Positions 7,694 through 16,047 of a stretch of DNA of 21,156 nucleotides are shown piece by piece. The stretch's first letter is position 1. The number at the start of each line of letters is the position of its first letter. Origin of the DNA: Actinomycetales bacterium (lineage in GTDB: Bacteria; Actinomycetota; Actinomycetes; Actinomycetales; Microbacteriaceae). A program made the translations under genes and the position numbers. The stretch lies in NCBI GenBank assembly GCA_015655255.1, contig JAATFJ010000097.1, positions 1 through 21,156 on the forward strand, in the 5' to 3' direction. The notes beneath the pieces were generated by a model. It searched no databases. It was not told the DNA's origin and was given only the letters and a program-made list of their open reading frames with translations.

Positions 7694-8728
7694 ATGCACA
7701 AGAAGAATCGCACGGGATACGGCGCGCTCACCGTACTCGCCGCGGGCGCGATCGCCCTCACCGGTTGCGCGAGCACAGCAGATCCCGCCGACGAAACAGC
7801 GGCGGCCGCAGGAAGCGATTTCGAAACCGTCACGATCGAGCACGCCCTCGGTGAAGCCGTTATCACCTCGAAGCCGGAGCGCATCGTCACGCTCGGCCAG
7901 GGATCCGCCGAGACTGCTATCGCACTGGGCACCGTTCCCGTCGGCATCGAGGAATATGCCTGGGGCGCAGACGACACCGGCTACCTCCCCTGGATCTACG
8001 ACGCGGTGGAGGAACGCGGCGAAGAGCTTCCCACCCAGTTCACCGGCAGCACCGAGCTCGACATCGAGGCCATCGTCGAGCTCGAGCCCGACCTCATCCT
8101 CGCTCCGTGGTCCGGCGTGACGCAGGAACAATATGATCTGCTCGCCGAGATCGCGCCGACCGTCGCCTACCCGGAACTGCCCTGGACGATCACGTGGGAG
8201 GAGCAGATCGAGACGATCGGCGCCGCCCTGGGCCAGTCCGAGGATGCCGAGAAGCTCATCGACGACATTGACGAGCAGCTGGCGTCAGCGGCACGCGAGG
8301 AGTACGAGGGCATTACCTTCTCGTATATCTACAACTCCGGTGCGGGAACGCTCGGCGTCTTCTTCGAGACCGAGCAGCGCGTCGCGATGGTGTCCGCGCT
8401 GGGACTCACCGTGGATCCCGTGATCGAGAGCCTCCGCGAGTACGAGGTGGAGGGAACGGATTCGGCATCGATCGGCCTGGAGAATGCGGACAAGCTGAGC
8501 GATTCCGACCTCATCTTCACCTTCTACTCCGATGAGGAGACCCGTACCGAGATCGAGGCCCAGGCGCTCTACCAGCAGATCCCCGCGATCGCTCGCGGAT
8601 CCGTCGTCGCACCGACAGACCAGTCGTTCGTCACCGGTTCCTCGATCATCAACCCGCTGACCGTTCCGTGGGCACTCGAGCGCTTCATCCCGCTCATCGA
8701 CGAGGCCGTCGCGAAGCTCGATCAGTGA
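7694..8728 (+). CDS. Iron-siderophore ABC transporter substrate-binding lipoprotein (FecB/FepB type)
   Basis: The 344-residue protein starts with a lipoprotein signal peptide ending ALTGC, with the lipidated cysteine at residue 25. The FecB/BtuF-like (cluster A) fold follows: ITSKPERIVTLGQGSAETAIALGTVPVGI early, DIEAIVELEPDLILAP in the middle, and a paired lobe with AEIAPTVAYPELPWTITWEEQIETIGAALGQ. Such proteins bind ferric siderophores outside the membrane and deliver them to FecCD permeases. The siderophore type cannot be predicted. The ATG at 7694 has AAGGA 8 bases upstream. The gene follows an iron-box promoter and its stop overlaps the next gene (GTGA). Confidence 0.94.
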   Translation: MHKKNRTGYGALTVLAAGAIALTGCASTADPADETAAAAGSDFETVTIEHALGEAVITSKPERIVTLGQGSAETAIALGTVPVGIEEYAWGADDTGYLPWIYDAVEERGEELPTQFTGSTELDIEAIVELEPDLILAPWSGVTQEQYDLLAEIAPTVAYPELPWTITWEEQIETIGAALGQSEDAEKLIDDIDEQLASAAREEYEGITFSYIYNSGAGTLGVFFETEQRVAMVSALGLTVDPVIESLREYEVEGTDSASIGLENADKLSDSDLIFTFYSDEETRTEIEAQALYQQIPAIARGSVVAPTDQSFVTGSSIINPLTVPWALERFIPLIDEAVAKLDQ

Positions 8729-9723
8729 CGCGGAGCACGGGCCTCACGAGAGCGGCCGTCGCCTGCGCCGCGCTCGCGGGGCTCGTGCTCGCCGTCGCCG
8801 CGAGTCTTTTCCTCGGCGGCAAGGAGACCGATCCCGGGGAAGTACTCGGCGTGCTGATGGGAGCGGAGAACCCCTACCTCGAGGCGGTGCTGCAAACGCG
8901 CATCGATCGCACCGTTATGGGGGTGCTCTGCGGTGCCGCCCTCGCGGTCTCCGGCGTCGTCATCCAGGGCATCACCCGCAACCCCCTCGGCGATCCCGGG
9001 CTCCTCGGGGTGACCGTCGGAGCCTCGGCCGCCATTGTCACGGCCGCCGCGATCACGGGGGTCGGCATGGGGAGCAGGTCCGTGTGGATCGCGTTCGCCG
9101 GGGCGCTCGTCACCGTTGTCATCGTCTTCGTCGTCGGGGCACGCTCCGCGTCCGGCAGCGTCGTTGCCCTGCTCCTGACGGGAGCCGTCGTCTCCGCCGT
9201 CCTCAGCGCCTACATCCAGGCGATGACCATCGCGAACCCAGCCATCTTCGACTCGTTCCGGTTCTGGGTCATCGGCTCGCTCGGTGGGCGCGGACTCGAT
9301 ATCGCCGCGACGATCGCTCCTGCTCTCGTCGTCGGCTTCGTCCTTGCCGTCCTTCTGGGGCCCTCCCTAAACAACCTCGCGTTGGGCGAAGACATCGCAA
9401 CCTCGCTGGGAACCCCCGTTGCCCTCGTGCGCGGCGGGGGCGTCCTCGCCGCAGCGCTTCTCGCCGCGGCCGCCACGGCAGCGGTCGGCCCCATCGCCTT
9501 CGTGGGACTCGTCGTGCCGCATCTCACCCGCTCGGTCGTGGGCATAGATCACCGCTGGCAGGTCCCGCTCGCCGCGCTTCTCGGTGCGGGGCTTCTCGTG
9601 GTCGCGGACATCGTCGGGCGCGTCATCGCCCGGCCGGAGGAGATCATGGTCGGCATCGTCACGGCCTTCGTTGGTGCTCCCTTCCTGCTGTTCGCGGTGC
9701 GCAGGGGGTGGGCGGCACGATGA
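8725..9723 (+). CDS. FecCD-family iron-siderophore permease, first subunit
   Basis: This 332-residue polytopic membrane protein begins with a helix (AAVACAALAGLVLAVAASLFL). It carries the family landmarks RTVMGVLCGAALAVSGVVIQGITRNPLGDPGLLGVTVGASAA, then FWVIGSLGGRGLDIA and, near the C-terminus, AVGPIAFVGLVVPHLTRSVVGIDHR, the FecCD loop that contacts the ATPase. The GTG start at 8725 lies in a GTGA overlap with the binding-protein stop; later starts would cut into the first helix. The stop overlaps the second permease (ATGA). The pair should form the translocation path for the ferric siderophore. Confidence 0.94.
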   Translation: MTRSTGLTRAAVACAALAGLVLAVAASLFLGGKETDPGEVLGVLMGAENPYLEAVLQTRIDRTVMGVLCGAALAVSGVVIQGITRNPLGDPGLLGVTVGASAAIVTAAAITGVGMGSRSVWIAFAGALVTVVIVFVVGARSASGSVVALLLTGAVVSAVLSAYIQAMTIANPAIFDSFRFWVIGSLGGRGLDIAATIAPALVVGFVLAVLLGPSLNNLALGEDIATSLGTPVALVRGGGVLAAALLAAAATAAVGPIAFVGLVVPHLTRSVVGIDHRWQVPLAALLGAGLLVVADIVGRVIARPEEIMVGIVTAFVGAPFLLFAVRRGWAAR

Positions 9724-10742
9724 CACGACTCCTCAGGCTCGGGAGCTTCAAGATCGCAGTTCCCCTGCGCGCATTCGTCTACAGCGCCGCAACGGCCGCG
9801 GCGATCACGATCATCGCGGTGCTCACTCTGACGATCGGCACCCTGGGCATCCCGATCTCGGAACTGGGAACCGCTCTCCTGGGTGGCGCGGAGGGATCCG
9901 CCGCATTCGTGCTGGAGAAGCTTCGCGGACCTCGGCTTGCGACCGCGCTCCTCACGGGTGCCCTCCTCGGCGTCTCCGGCGCCCTCTTCCAGACCGTCAC
10001 CCGTAATCCGCTCGGTAGCCCGGACGTCATCGGCCTCGGCGCGGGAGCCGGCGCGGGAGCCGCCGTCATCACCCTCCTCTTCCCCCTCGCCCCCGTCGCG
10101 GTCGGCGCCGTCGCCGGAGCTGCGGCCGCGACACTTCTTGTCTACGTCTGCACGGGACGCGGCTTCGCCTCCCCCACGCGGACAATCATCGCGGGGATCG
10201 CGGTGGCCGCCCTCGCGTCCGCCGTCACCCAGTACGTCGTCAGCGTGCACCTGCGCGATGCCGCTTCCCAGCTCGCCGCCCACCTCGTCGGCTCGATCAA
10301 TGCGGCAAACATGCAGGACGTCCTCGTCACCGCGATCGCCGTGGCGATCATCATCCCCGCTTCCCTCGCCATCGCGGGCAATGTCTCCCTCTTGCAGATG
10401 GGCGATGACACGGCGGCCGGTGTCGGCGTTCCTCCCGACCGCACCCGCACCGTGGCGGTCATCCTCTCCGTGCTCGCGGCAGGAGCGGCAGCGGCCGCAG
10501 CGGGGCCGGTGTCTTTCGTCGCACTCACGGCCCCGCAGATCGCCCAGCGCATCGTGCGGACCTCCGATATCGGCATCCTCCCGTCCGCCCTCACCGGAGC
10601 GCTCATCCTCGCCGTCGCCGACTTCGCGGCGCAGCATGCGCCGTTCGTCTCCGGACTCCACGTCGGCGTGCTGACGCTCGGCGTCGGCGGCATCTATCTC
10701 GGATACGTGCTCGTCCGCGAGCACAGGAAAGGCCTGCTGTGA
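9720..10742 (+). CDS. FecCD-family iron-siderophore permease, second subunit
   Basis: This 340-residue polytopic membrane protein is paralogous to its upstream neighbour. Landmarks are RGPRLATALLTGALLGVSGALFQTVTRNPLGSPDVIGLGAGAGAGA, LVGSINAANMQDV (the usual WLxGSLxxxxW site, here altered), and AAGPVSFVALTAPQIAQRIVRTSD, the ATPase-contact region. ATG at 9720 is chosen because it overlaps the upstream TGA as ATGA. The stop overlaps the ATPase gene (GTGA). It should form a heterodimeric channel with the preceding product. Confidence 0.94.
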   Translation: MTRLLRLGSFKIAVPLRAFVYSAATAAAITIIAVLTLTIGTLGIPISELGTALLGGAEGSAAFVLEKLRGPRLATALLTGALLGVSGALFQTVTRNPLGSPDVIGLGAGAGAGAAVITLLFPLAPVAVGAVAGAAAATLLVYVCTGRGFASPTRTIIAGIAVAALASAVTQYVVSVHLRDAASQLAAHLVGSINAANMQDVLVTAIAVAIIIPASLAIAGNVSLLQMGDDTAAGVGVPPDRTRTVAVILSVLAAGAAAAAAGPVSFVALTAPQIAQRIVRTSDIGILPSALTGALILAVADFAAQHAPFVSGLHVGVLTLGVGGIYLGYVLVREHRKGLL

Positions 10743-11557
10743 ACGCCTCCGCACCCCGTACCGGCATGGCCCCCGGTTTGCAACTGAGGAACGCCCGCCT
10801 CGGCTACCACGGACAGGTCGTCAGCGAGTCCCTGAACCTCCCCATTCCCGAACACGAGTTCACCGCCGTCATAGGACCCAACGGCTGCGGGAAGTCAACG
10901 GTGGTGAAGGCCCTCGCCCGCACCCTGCAACCGATGGGCGGCGAAGTGCTGCTCGACGGTGCACCGGTGGACTCGCTCCGCCACAAGGCCTTCGCGCGGC
11001 GGGTCGCCTCTCTCCCCCAGCATCCCGTCGCTCCGGAATCTCTGCGCGTACGCGACCTCGTATCGCGCGGTCGGCACCCCTACCATTCGCTGCTCCGTCA
11101 GTGGCTGCCCGAGGACGGTCCGATCGTCGATACGGCAATGGCGTCGACGGGCGTTGCCGAGCACGCCGACCGTCTGCTGACGGACCTCTCCGGCGGGCAG
11201 CGTCAGCGCGTGTGGATCGCTATGGTGCTCGCCCAGCAGACCGACTACATCCTCCTCGACGAACCCACGTCCTTCCTCGACCTCGCGCATCAGATCGAGC
11301 TCCTGCACCTGTGCCAGGACATGCGCGCCCAGGGACGCACCGTCGTCGCTGTCCTCCACGACATCAACCAGGCGGCGCGCTACGCATCCCACCTCGTCGT
11401 GATGAACGAAGGCCGCATCGTGCGCACCGGCAAGCCGGAGGAGGTTATCGATGCCGCGCTGATCGCCGAGGTCTTCGGCATCGACGGCGTCGTGGAGCAG
11501 GACTCCCAGACGGGGTCACCGATGGTCACGGTGCGGGCGCGTCGCGCTCCCGTTTGA
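10739..11557 (+). CDS. Iron-siderophore ABC transporter ATPase (FecE/FepC type)
   Basis: This 272-residue ATPase has Walker A GPNGCGKST at residues 46-54, the Q-loop as LPQHP, RDLVSRGRHPY (the FecE-type region), signature LSGGQ at 150-154, Walker B YILLDE followed by PTSFLDLAHQ, and H-loop VLHDINQA. This is the typical set for ferric siderophore, heme or B12 importers; the iron-box promoter favours a siderophore. The GTG start at 10739 overlaps the permease stop. Its last 32 bases overlap the 3' end of the convergent GbsR-type gene, so transcripts of the two operons are antisense there. Confidence 0.94.
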   Translation: MNASAPRTGMAPGLQLRNARLGYHGQVVSESLNLPIPEHEFTAVIGPNGCGKSTVVKALARTLQPMGGEVLLDGAPVDSLRHKAFARRVASLPQHPVAPESLRVRDLVSRGRHPYHSLLRQWLPEDGPIVDTAMASTGVAEHADRLLTDLSGGQRQRVWIAMVLAQQTDYILLDEPTSFLDLAHQIELLHLCQDMRAQGRTVVAVLHDINQAARYASHLVVMNEGRIVRTGKPEEVIDAALIAEVFGIDGVVEQDSQTGSPMVTVRARRAPV

Positions 11558-12005
11558 ACGTCTCCCAGCCACCGGGCAAGCGCGCTTCGATGAGCCAGCC
11601 CATGTAGTCGCGCATGTTCCGCACGCGCTGCCAGGATCGTCCACCCTCGGGAACCAACGGGAGCGTCTCCTCCGCCAGTTGCCACTGGCTCGTGAGGTAT
11701 CTCTGCTCCGCCGCGATGAATCCCGCCCACACGTCGATGTCCATGACAAAGTAATGGGAACGGTCGCCGTCGCGACGCACGCGTCGCGCGAATCCCTGAT
11801 CGACAAGCGCATGGGTATAGATCGATACGGAGCCGCGGCTGATGCCCAGCACCGCGGAGAGCTCCTCCGCGCTCACTCCGTCCGACTCGTCGAGGAGCAG
11901 ATACCCCGCGATGAGGCCACCGATGCGCGTGCCGCCGCCCGCGATCCAGTGCTGTGCGAACTGCTCGGCGAACGCCATCCTGTGGGCTGAAACTTCCGAC
12001 GGCAT
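11526..12005 (-). CDS. GbsR/MarR-type transcriptional regulator
   Basis: The 159-residue protein carries one winged helix-turn-helix. FAEQFAQHWIAGGGTRIGGLIAGYLLLDE is the N-terminal GbsR-like signature, followed by the recognition region SAEELSAVLGISRGSVSIYTHALVDQGFARRV. A C-terminal helical part (FIAAEQRYLTSQWQLAEETL) probably dimerises. GbsR-type proteins in other bacteria sense small ligands such as choline; the ligand here is unknown. The start at 12005 has GAGGG only 1 base upstream. TCTAAT at -12 to -7 would allow a leaderless transcript, but it lacks the key A at its second base. A second Met (codon 10) is possible. Its target is not shown by the sequence; the convergent iron operon or its own promoter are candidates. 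Confidence 0.85.
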   Translation of the reverse strand: MPSEVSAHRMAFAEQFAQHWIAGGGTRIGGLIAGYLLLDESDGVSAEELSAVLGISRGSVSIYTHALVDQGFARRVRRDGDRSHYFVMDIDVWAGFIAAEQRYLTSQWQLAEETLPLVPEGGRSWQRVRNMRDYMGWLIEARLPGGWETFKRERDAPAP

Positions 12006-12061
12006 GCCCTCATTAGATCACCTCGGCGGGGAGGCAGATGAGCCGACGCCGCCGGGACTCG

Positions 12062-12088
12062 AAAAATTTCCAGAGAGCGCGTGCGCTC
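12062..12088 (-). terminator. Probable intrinsic terminator of the MoxR/VWA operon
   Basis: On the minus strand a 5-bp stem GAGCG/CGCTC with loop CACG (12075-12088) starts inside the stop codon of the last VWA gene. TCTCTGGAAA follows, then TTTTT (12062-12066). The gap between stem and T-tract is longer than ideal, so efficiency is uncertain. It is the only T-tract hairpin I see on this strand near the operon end. It would isolate the GbsR-type gene from the operon upstream of it. Confidence 0.45.
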
Positions 12089-13142
12089 AAGATCGGCGTG
12101 CGTCGATGCGGGATCGTCGCGGGCGCGACCACCACAGGGACAGCCCGACGGCGCCCGCGACGAACAGTCCGCCGACCACAGCGAACCACGAGGCCACGTC
12201 GAGGTCCTCGAAGACGACGGTTATGGTCGACGGCAGGCCAGACAGCGCCGAGTTCAGCTGGTCGGCGTTCTCGGCACGGTAGTACTCACCACCCGTCACA
12301 TCGGCGACGTCGGTGAGCGTCGCCTCGTCGATGGACTGGTTCTGCCCTCCCCCACCGCCGAAACCGCCTCCACCACCGGTGCCGCCGGAGACCTGAGAGC
12401 TGTCGCACACCGATGCCGCAGCAGTGTCTGTTCCGAACCCGATCGTGTAGACCCGGACCCCGCGCGCCGCGGCCTCTTCCGCCGCCGTCGCTGGCTCAAC
12501 TCCCTGCGAGTTCGCCCCATCGGTGAGCACAACGACCGCCGCGGCCGCGTACCCGGCATCCTCTTCCTGTTCGACCTCAACGCCGGTCGCGGCGACGGAG
12601 GAGTCGATCTCGGCGATTGCGTCGATCGAGGCGAGGATCGCCTGGCCGATCGCCGTGCCGCGGGAGGTCGTCAGCGCGTCGATCGCGTCGACAAGCGCGT
12701 CCGTATCGTCGGTGGGCGGGACGACGAGACCCGCCGTGCCGGAGAAGGCGACGAGACCGATCTGGGATCCGCCCGCCTGCTCCTGCACGAATGCCGTCGC
12801 CGCCTCCTTCGCCACAGTGAGGCGGTTCGGATCCACATCGGTCGCGCACATCGAGCTGGAGACGTCGAAGGCGAGGATGATCGTCGTGCCATCCGATGCG
12901 ACGGGAACCGACACCTGGGGACGAGCGGCCCCCACCGACAGCACCACGAGCCCGAGAACCAGAAGGGCGGCAGGCACGCGACGCGTCCATCGACCTCGCG
13001 CGGGCAACGCCGTGCGGACGAGCGCAATCGACGTGACCCGCACTGCGGAGCGCCGACGGCGGTGCAACAGCAGCCAGGCTGCGGCAAGAACGAGAGGAGC
13101 CACCAGCAGAGCGATCAGGGCGATGGGCCACGCGAACGACAT
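12087..13142 (-). CDS. BatA-like von Willebrand factor A membrane protein (second VWA gene)
   Basis: This 351-residue protein has two N-terminal membrane helices (about residues 5-26 and 57-73), a VWA domain, and a C-terminal helix (about 319-338). The metal-ion site (MIDAS) is complete: DVSSS at 93-97, the Thr in RGTAIG near 163, and the Asp in VVVLTDGA. The VWA domain should face the cell exterior, as in BatA/BatB proteins of MoxR operons. Unusually, CDSSQVSGG followed by a glycine-rich run (residues 252-266) is inserted just before the conserved IDEATL segment. The start at 13142 shares one base with the stop of the first VWA gene (TGATG), so translation is probably coupled. It is the last gene of the operon. 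Confidence 0.87.
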   Translation of the reverse strand: MSFAWPIALIALLVAPLVLAAAWLLLHRRRRSAVRVTSIALVRTALPARGRWTRRVPAALLVLGLVVLSVGAARPQVSVPVASDGTTIILAFDVSSSMCATDVDPNRLTVAKEAATAFVQEQAGGSQIGLVAFSGTAGLVVPPTDDTDALVDAIDALTTSRGTAIGQAILASIDAIAEIDSSVAATGVEVEQEEDAGYAAAAVVVLTDGANSQGVEPATAAEEAAARGVRVYTIGFGTDTAAASVCDSSQVSGGTGGGGGFGGGGGQNQSIDEATLTDVADVTGGEYYRAENADQLNSALSGLPSTITVVFEDLDVASWFAVVGGLFVAGAVGLSLWWSRPRRSRIDARRS

Positions 13143-14086
13143 CAGACGATCCTTCCCGTGCGCATCACCGTGAGCACCGCGCCGACCGCGATGAGCAGGA
13201 GGGCAAGAGCGGAGAACGGTCCTGCGAGCGGCAGCGCCTCGTCCGCCACCTCCAGACGCAGATCGATGGATCCCGCGATGTCGTTGAGCTCAGACACGTC
13301 GGTGAGCGCGTGGTAGGAGCCGTCCGTGGTCTGCGCGATGGACTGCAGCGCTTCCTAATCCAGCGCTGTGTGCAGGGTGTAGCCGTCGACCTCCACGGTC
13401 GTGCCCGCCGTCGTGCCCACACCCACGGTCTCGATGTGCACACCGGCGGTCTGCGCGAGGGCCGCGGCGGCGTCTGTGGACGCCCCGGACTCCTCCCCAT
13501 CGGAGAAGAGCACGATCGTCGCCGACCCCCAATAGCCGAGATCGGGTGTCGTTCCGTCCTCTGCGATCGTCACCGTCGACCCTGTGATGGCAGAGAGCGA
13601 GGTGAGAATCGCCTCCCCGAGGGAGGTGCCGCCCGAGACCGTCAGACGTTCGACCGCCGCAGCGGCGGCAGCGTGGTCAGCGCTGGGCTGAGCGGTGGTG
13701 AGCGCGCCTTCCTGGAACACCACGAGACCGATGTCGACGGTGTCCGGCTGCGCCGCGATGAACTCCAGAGCTGCCTCCTGCGCCGCGGCCAGCCGTGTGG
13801 GGTCCAGATCGTCCGCCCCCATGCTGTTGGACGTGTCGATCGCGAGGATGACGGTCCCGGCGGCACGCGGAACGGGGATCTGAGCGGTGGGGCCGGCCGC
13901 AGCGAGCGTCAGCACGGCCAGTCCCGCGAGGGAAAGCCAGAGCCCGGCGGGCCAGCCCCGGGAGGCGACGACTCCCGCTGCGGCGAGCGCGGCAGACCGG
14001 CGGCGAGCGAAGAGAACGGCCACGCAGGCCAGCGCGGCGACGACGAGGATCCCGACAACGAGAAGAAGGGGGGTATCGAGGGTCAT
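13142..14086 (-). pseudogene. BatA-like VWA membrane protein interrupted by one in-frame TAG (first VWA gene)
   Basis: From ATG 14086 the frame encodes 243 residues, meets TAG (13355-13357), then continues in the same frame for 70 more residues to TGA at 13142-13144, giving 314 codons, the usual size. The N-terminal part has two membrane helices (about 5-26 and 48-64) and a VWA domain with MIDAS residues DTSNS at 84-88, GGTSLG, and FSDGEES. The part after the TAG reads EALQSIAQTTDGSYHALTDVSEL, then the C-terminal membrane helix and MRTGRIV. Aligned with the neighbouring VWA protein, LD-TAG-EALQSIA faces IDEATLTDVA, so the TAG replaces Glu273 of that paralogue. The ATGA overlap with DUF58 and TGATG overlap with the next gene are kept. 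It is either a recent nonsense mutation, a sequencing error or amber readthrough. Otherwise this is a well-formed gene. Confidence 0.85.
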
Positions 14087-15027
14087 CCGCGGCGGCCCGT
14101 CGTTCTCGCGATGATCTCGATGAGCGTCTCCGCGAGGTCACGGTCGGTGTCCACACGGTGCACGGGGACTCCGGCCCGGCGCATTCCGTCCGCAATCTCG
14201 GTCTCGCGCGCGGCGGCGGCAGCACGAAGCCCCTCACGGAACACGGGATCTGCGGAGTCCACGACGAGCTGCTCACCGGTCTCCGCATCCTCGACGACGA
14301 CGAGGCCGACCTCCGGCAGGCTGCCGTCGGCGGAGTCCGCGATGCGCAGCGCGACCACGTCGTGTCGCTGCGCCAGTTGGAGGAGTGGGCGACTCCAGTC
14401 GCCCACTCCGATGAAGTCGGAGAGCACCAGCACAAGCGAACGGCGCCGGGCGAGCGAGGTCACCGAGGAGAGCATCGCGGCGAGGTCCGTCGTGCTCCCC
14501 ATGACATCGGTGCCCCGTCCGCGTCGGCGGCGTCGGCGTCGCGCTGTCTTCTGCCCGGAGGGACGCGAAGCGGTGCGAGCGAGCTCCGCGCCGATGAGCA
14601 GTGCCTGGCCCCTCCCCGTACGGGGAGGGACGACGTGCACCATGTCGCTGTCGTAGAGCACAGCACCCACCCGGTTCCCGCCGCGACCGAGCAGGCGGGC
14701 AAGCACGAGGGCAAGCTCGGTGAGGGTGCCGTCTTTGCCGCGCTCCGACGCGCCCGCACTCATCGATGCGGATCTGTCGAGCACGAGCCAGGCCGTGACC
14801 TCGCGGTCCTCGGTGAACTCGCGCAGGTACGGTTCGTCCATGCGTGCGGTGACGTTCCAGTCGATGTGCCGGGCGTCGTCACCCTCCCCGTAAGCGCGCA
14901 GCCCCGCGAAGTCCATGCCCACGCCGCGCTGCGCGGTCCGGTATGCCCCCTGCAGCCGCCCGTCGAGTCGACGGAGCACCCGCCACTCCAGGCGGAGCAG
15001 CAACCGGTCGGGGGCAGAGGCGGCCAT
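14083..15027 (-). CDS. DUF58 domain protein of the MoxR operon
   Basis: The 314-residue protein carries the DUF58 core GMDFAGLRAYGEGDDARHIDWNVTARMDEPYLREFTEDRE, followed by AWLVLDRSASM, a VWA-like strand with a DxSxS metal-site pattern. A basic low-complexity run of Arg residues near 155-165 (KTARRRRRRRGRGTD) is probably a surface loop. No membrane helix is evident, so it is likely cytoplasmic or peripheral. In many bacteria DUF58 genes lie between a MoxR ATPase and BatA-like VWA genes, and that order holds here. ATG at 15027 lies 5 bases after the MoxR stop, and its stop overlaps the first VWA start (ATGA). Confidence 0.9.
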   Translation of the reverse strand: MAASAPDRLLLRLEWRVLRRLDGRLQGAYRTAQRGVGMDFAGLRAYGEGDDARHIDWNVTARMDEPYLREFTEDREVTAWLVLDRSASMSAGASERGKDGTLTELALVLARLLGRGGNRVGAVLYDSDMVHVVPPRTGRGQALLIGAELARTASRPSGQKTARRRRRRRGRGTDVMGSTTDLAAMLSSVTSLARRRSLVLVLSDFIGVGDWSRPLLQLAQRHDVVALRIADSADGSLPEVGLVVVEDAETGEQLVVDSADPVFREGLRAAAAARETEIADGMRRAGVPVHRVDTDRDLAETLIEIIARTTGRRG

Positions 15028-15032
15028 GAGGG

Positions 15033-16019
15033 TCAGCGATCCTGCAGGACGACCGTCGGCGCGAGGACGGCAGCAGCAACGCGAGACACGATCGCATCGG
15101 CGTCCACCCCGTCGGCGAGCGCCTCGTAGGAGAGCACGACGCGATGCCGGAGCACGTCGAGCGCGAGCTCGTCGATGTCCTGAGGCAGCACCCAGGCGCG
15201 TCCACGCAGGTAGGCGAGCGCCCGCGCACCGAGCACGAGCGCGATCGACGCACGCGGGCTCGCGCCGAAGGTGACGTAGCGGTCGAGGTCGGCCAGCCCC
15301 GCCGCTACTGGCTTACGGGTGGCCGTGACGAGTCGCACGGCGTAATCGACGATCGCCGGGTCGACGTAGACCTCGGCGGCAGCGGCCTGCATTCGGATCA
15401 GATCCTCCGGGGACAGGATCGCCTGGACGACTTCCGCGGGGCGGAGAGACCGACCAACGATGGCGTGCTCCTCGGAGATGGAGGGATAGCCGACGACGAC
15501 CTTCATCATGAAGCGGTCCACCTGCGCCTCTGGCAGTGGATACGTTCCCTCCGACTCGATGGGGTTCTGCGTCGCCATCACGAGGAAGGGACGCGGCATG
15601 GGGAACGTCTCCCGCGCGATCGTCACCTGCCGCTCCTGCATGACCTCCAGCAGCGCGCTCTGCACCTTGGCGGGCGCACGGTTGATCTCGTCGGCGAGGA
15701 GAAGGTTGGCGAAGACCGGCCCGAGGACGGTCTGGAACTCACCGGAACTCTGGTGGAAGATGCGCGTTCCCACGAGGTCGGCGGGCACGAGGTCCGGCGT
15801 GAACTGGATGCGCTGGAACTGGCCGCCGATCGCATCGGCGAGGGAACGGACGGCAAGGGTCTTGGCGAGGCCGGGAACGCCCTCGACGAGGAGGTGGCCA
15901 CCGGAGAGGAGAGCGACGGCCATCCGCTCCAGCAGCATGTCCTGGCCGACGATCGTTCGCTTGACCTCGAACAGCACCTGCTCGAGCGGGTTCGCGGCAT
16001 CCGCGGGGTTCGTGCTCAT
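15033..16019 (-). CDS. MoxR-family AAA+ ATPase
   Basis: The 328-residue protein has Walker A EGVPGLAKT at residues 46-54, FTPDLVPADLVGTRIF (the MoxR signature just after it), Walker B LLLADE (Asp110, Glu111) followed by INRAPAKVQSALLEVMQERQVT, and sensor-1 MATQNPIESEGTYPLPEAQVDRF. The C-terminal lid includes FGASPRASIAL. MoxR ATPases are chaperone-like and help mature or activate protein complexes, usually together with VWA proteins. The frame runs open to 16187, but the start is the ATG at 16019 because AGGAG lies about 5 bases upstream and homology begins there. The protease gene ends 28 bases upstream; DUF58 follows after 5 bases. Confidence 0.94.
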   Translation of the reverse strand: MSTNPADAANPLEQVLFEVKRTIVGQDMLLERMAVALLSGGHLLVEGVPGLAKTLAVRSLADAIGGQFQRIQFTPDLVPADLVGTRIFHQSSGEFQTVLGPVFANLLLADEINRAPAKVQSALLEVMQERQVTIARETFPMPRPFLVMATQNPIESEGTYPLPEAQVDRFMMKVVVGYPSISEEHAIVGRSLRPAEVVQAILSPEDLIRMQAAAAEVYVDPAIVDYAVRLVTATRKPVAAGLADLDRYVTFGASPRASIALVLGARALAYLRGRAWVLPQDIDELALDVLRHRVVLSYEALADGVDADAIVSRVAAAVLAPTVVLQDR

Positions 16020-16047
16020 CGTGCTCCTATCGTGGGTGTGAAGGTGA

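Noticed and set aside
12081..13316. Long open frame (411 codons) on the + strand opposite the second VWA gene
   Set aside because: It lies antisense to a clearly recognised gene. Its translation is Arg/Gly/Asp-rich with no domain, as expected from the reverse strand of high-GC coding DNA.
13142..13357. Frameshift as the cause of the break in the first VWA gene
   Set aside because: The conserved sequence before and after the TAG is in the same frame, and the total is a whole number of codons (315 including the final stop). A substitution or readthrough fits; an indel does not.
13310..14656. 448-codon + strand frame across the first VWA and DUF58 genes
   Set aside because: It runs antisense to two recognised genes and shows only composition-driven low-complexity sequence.
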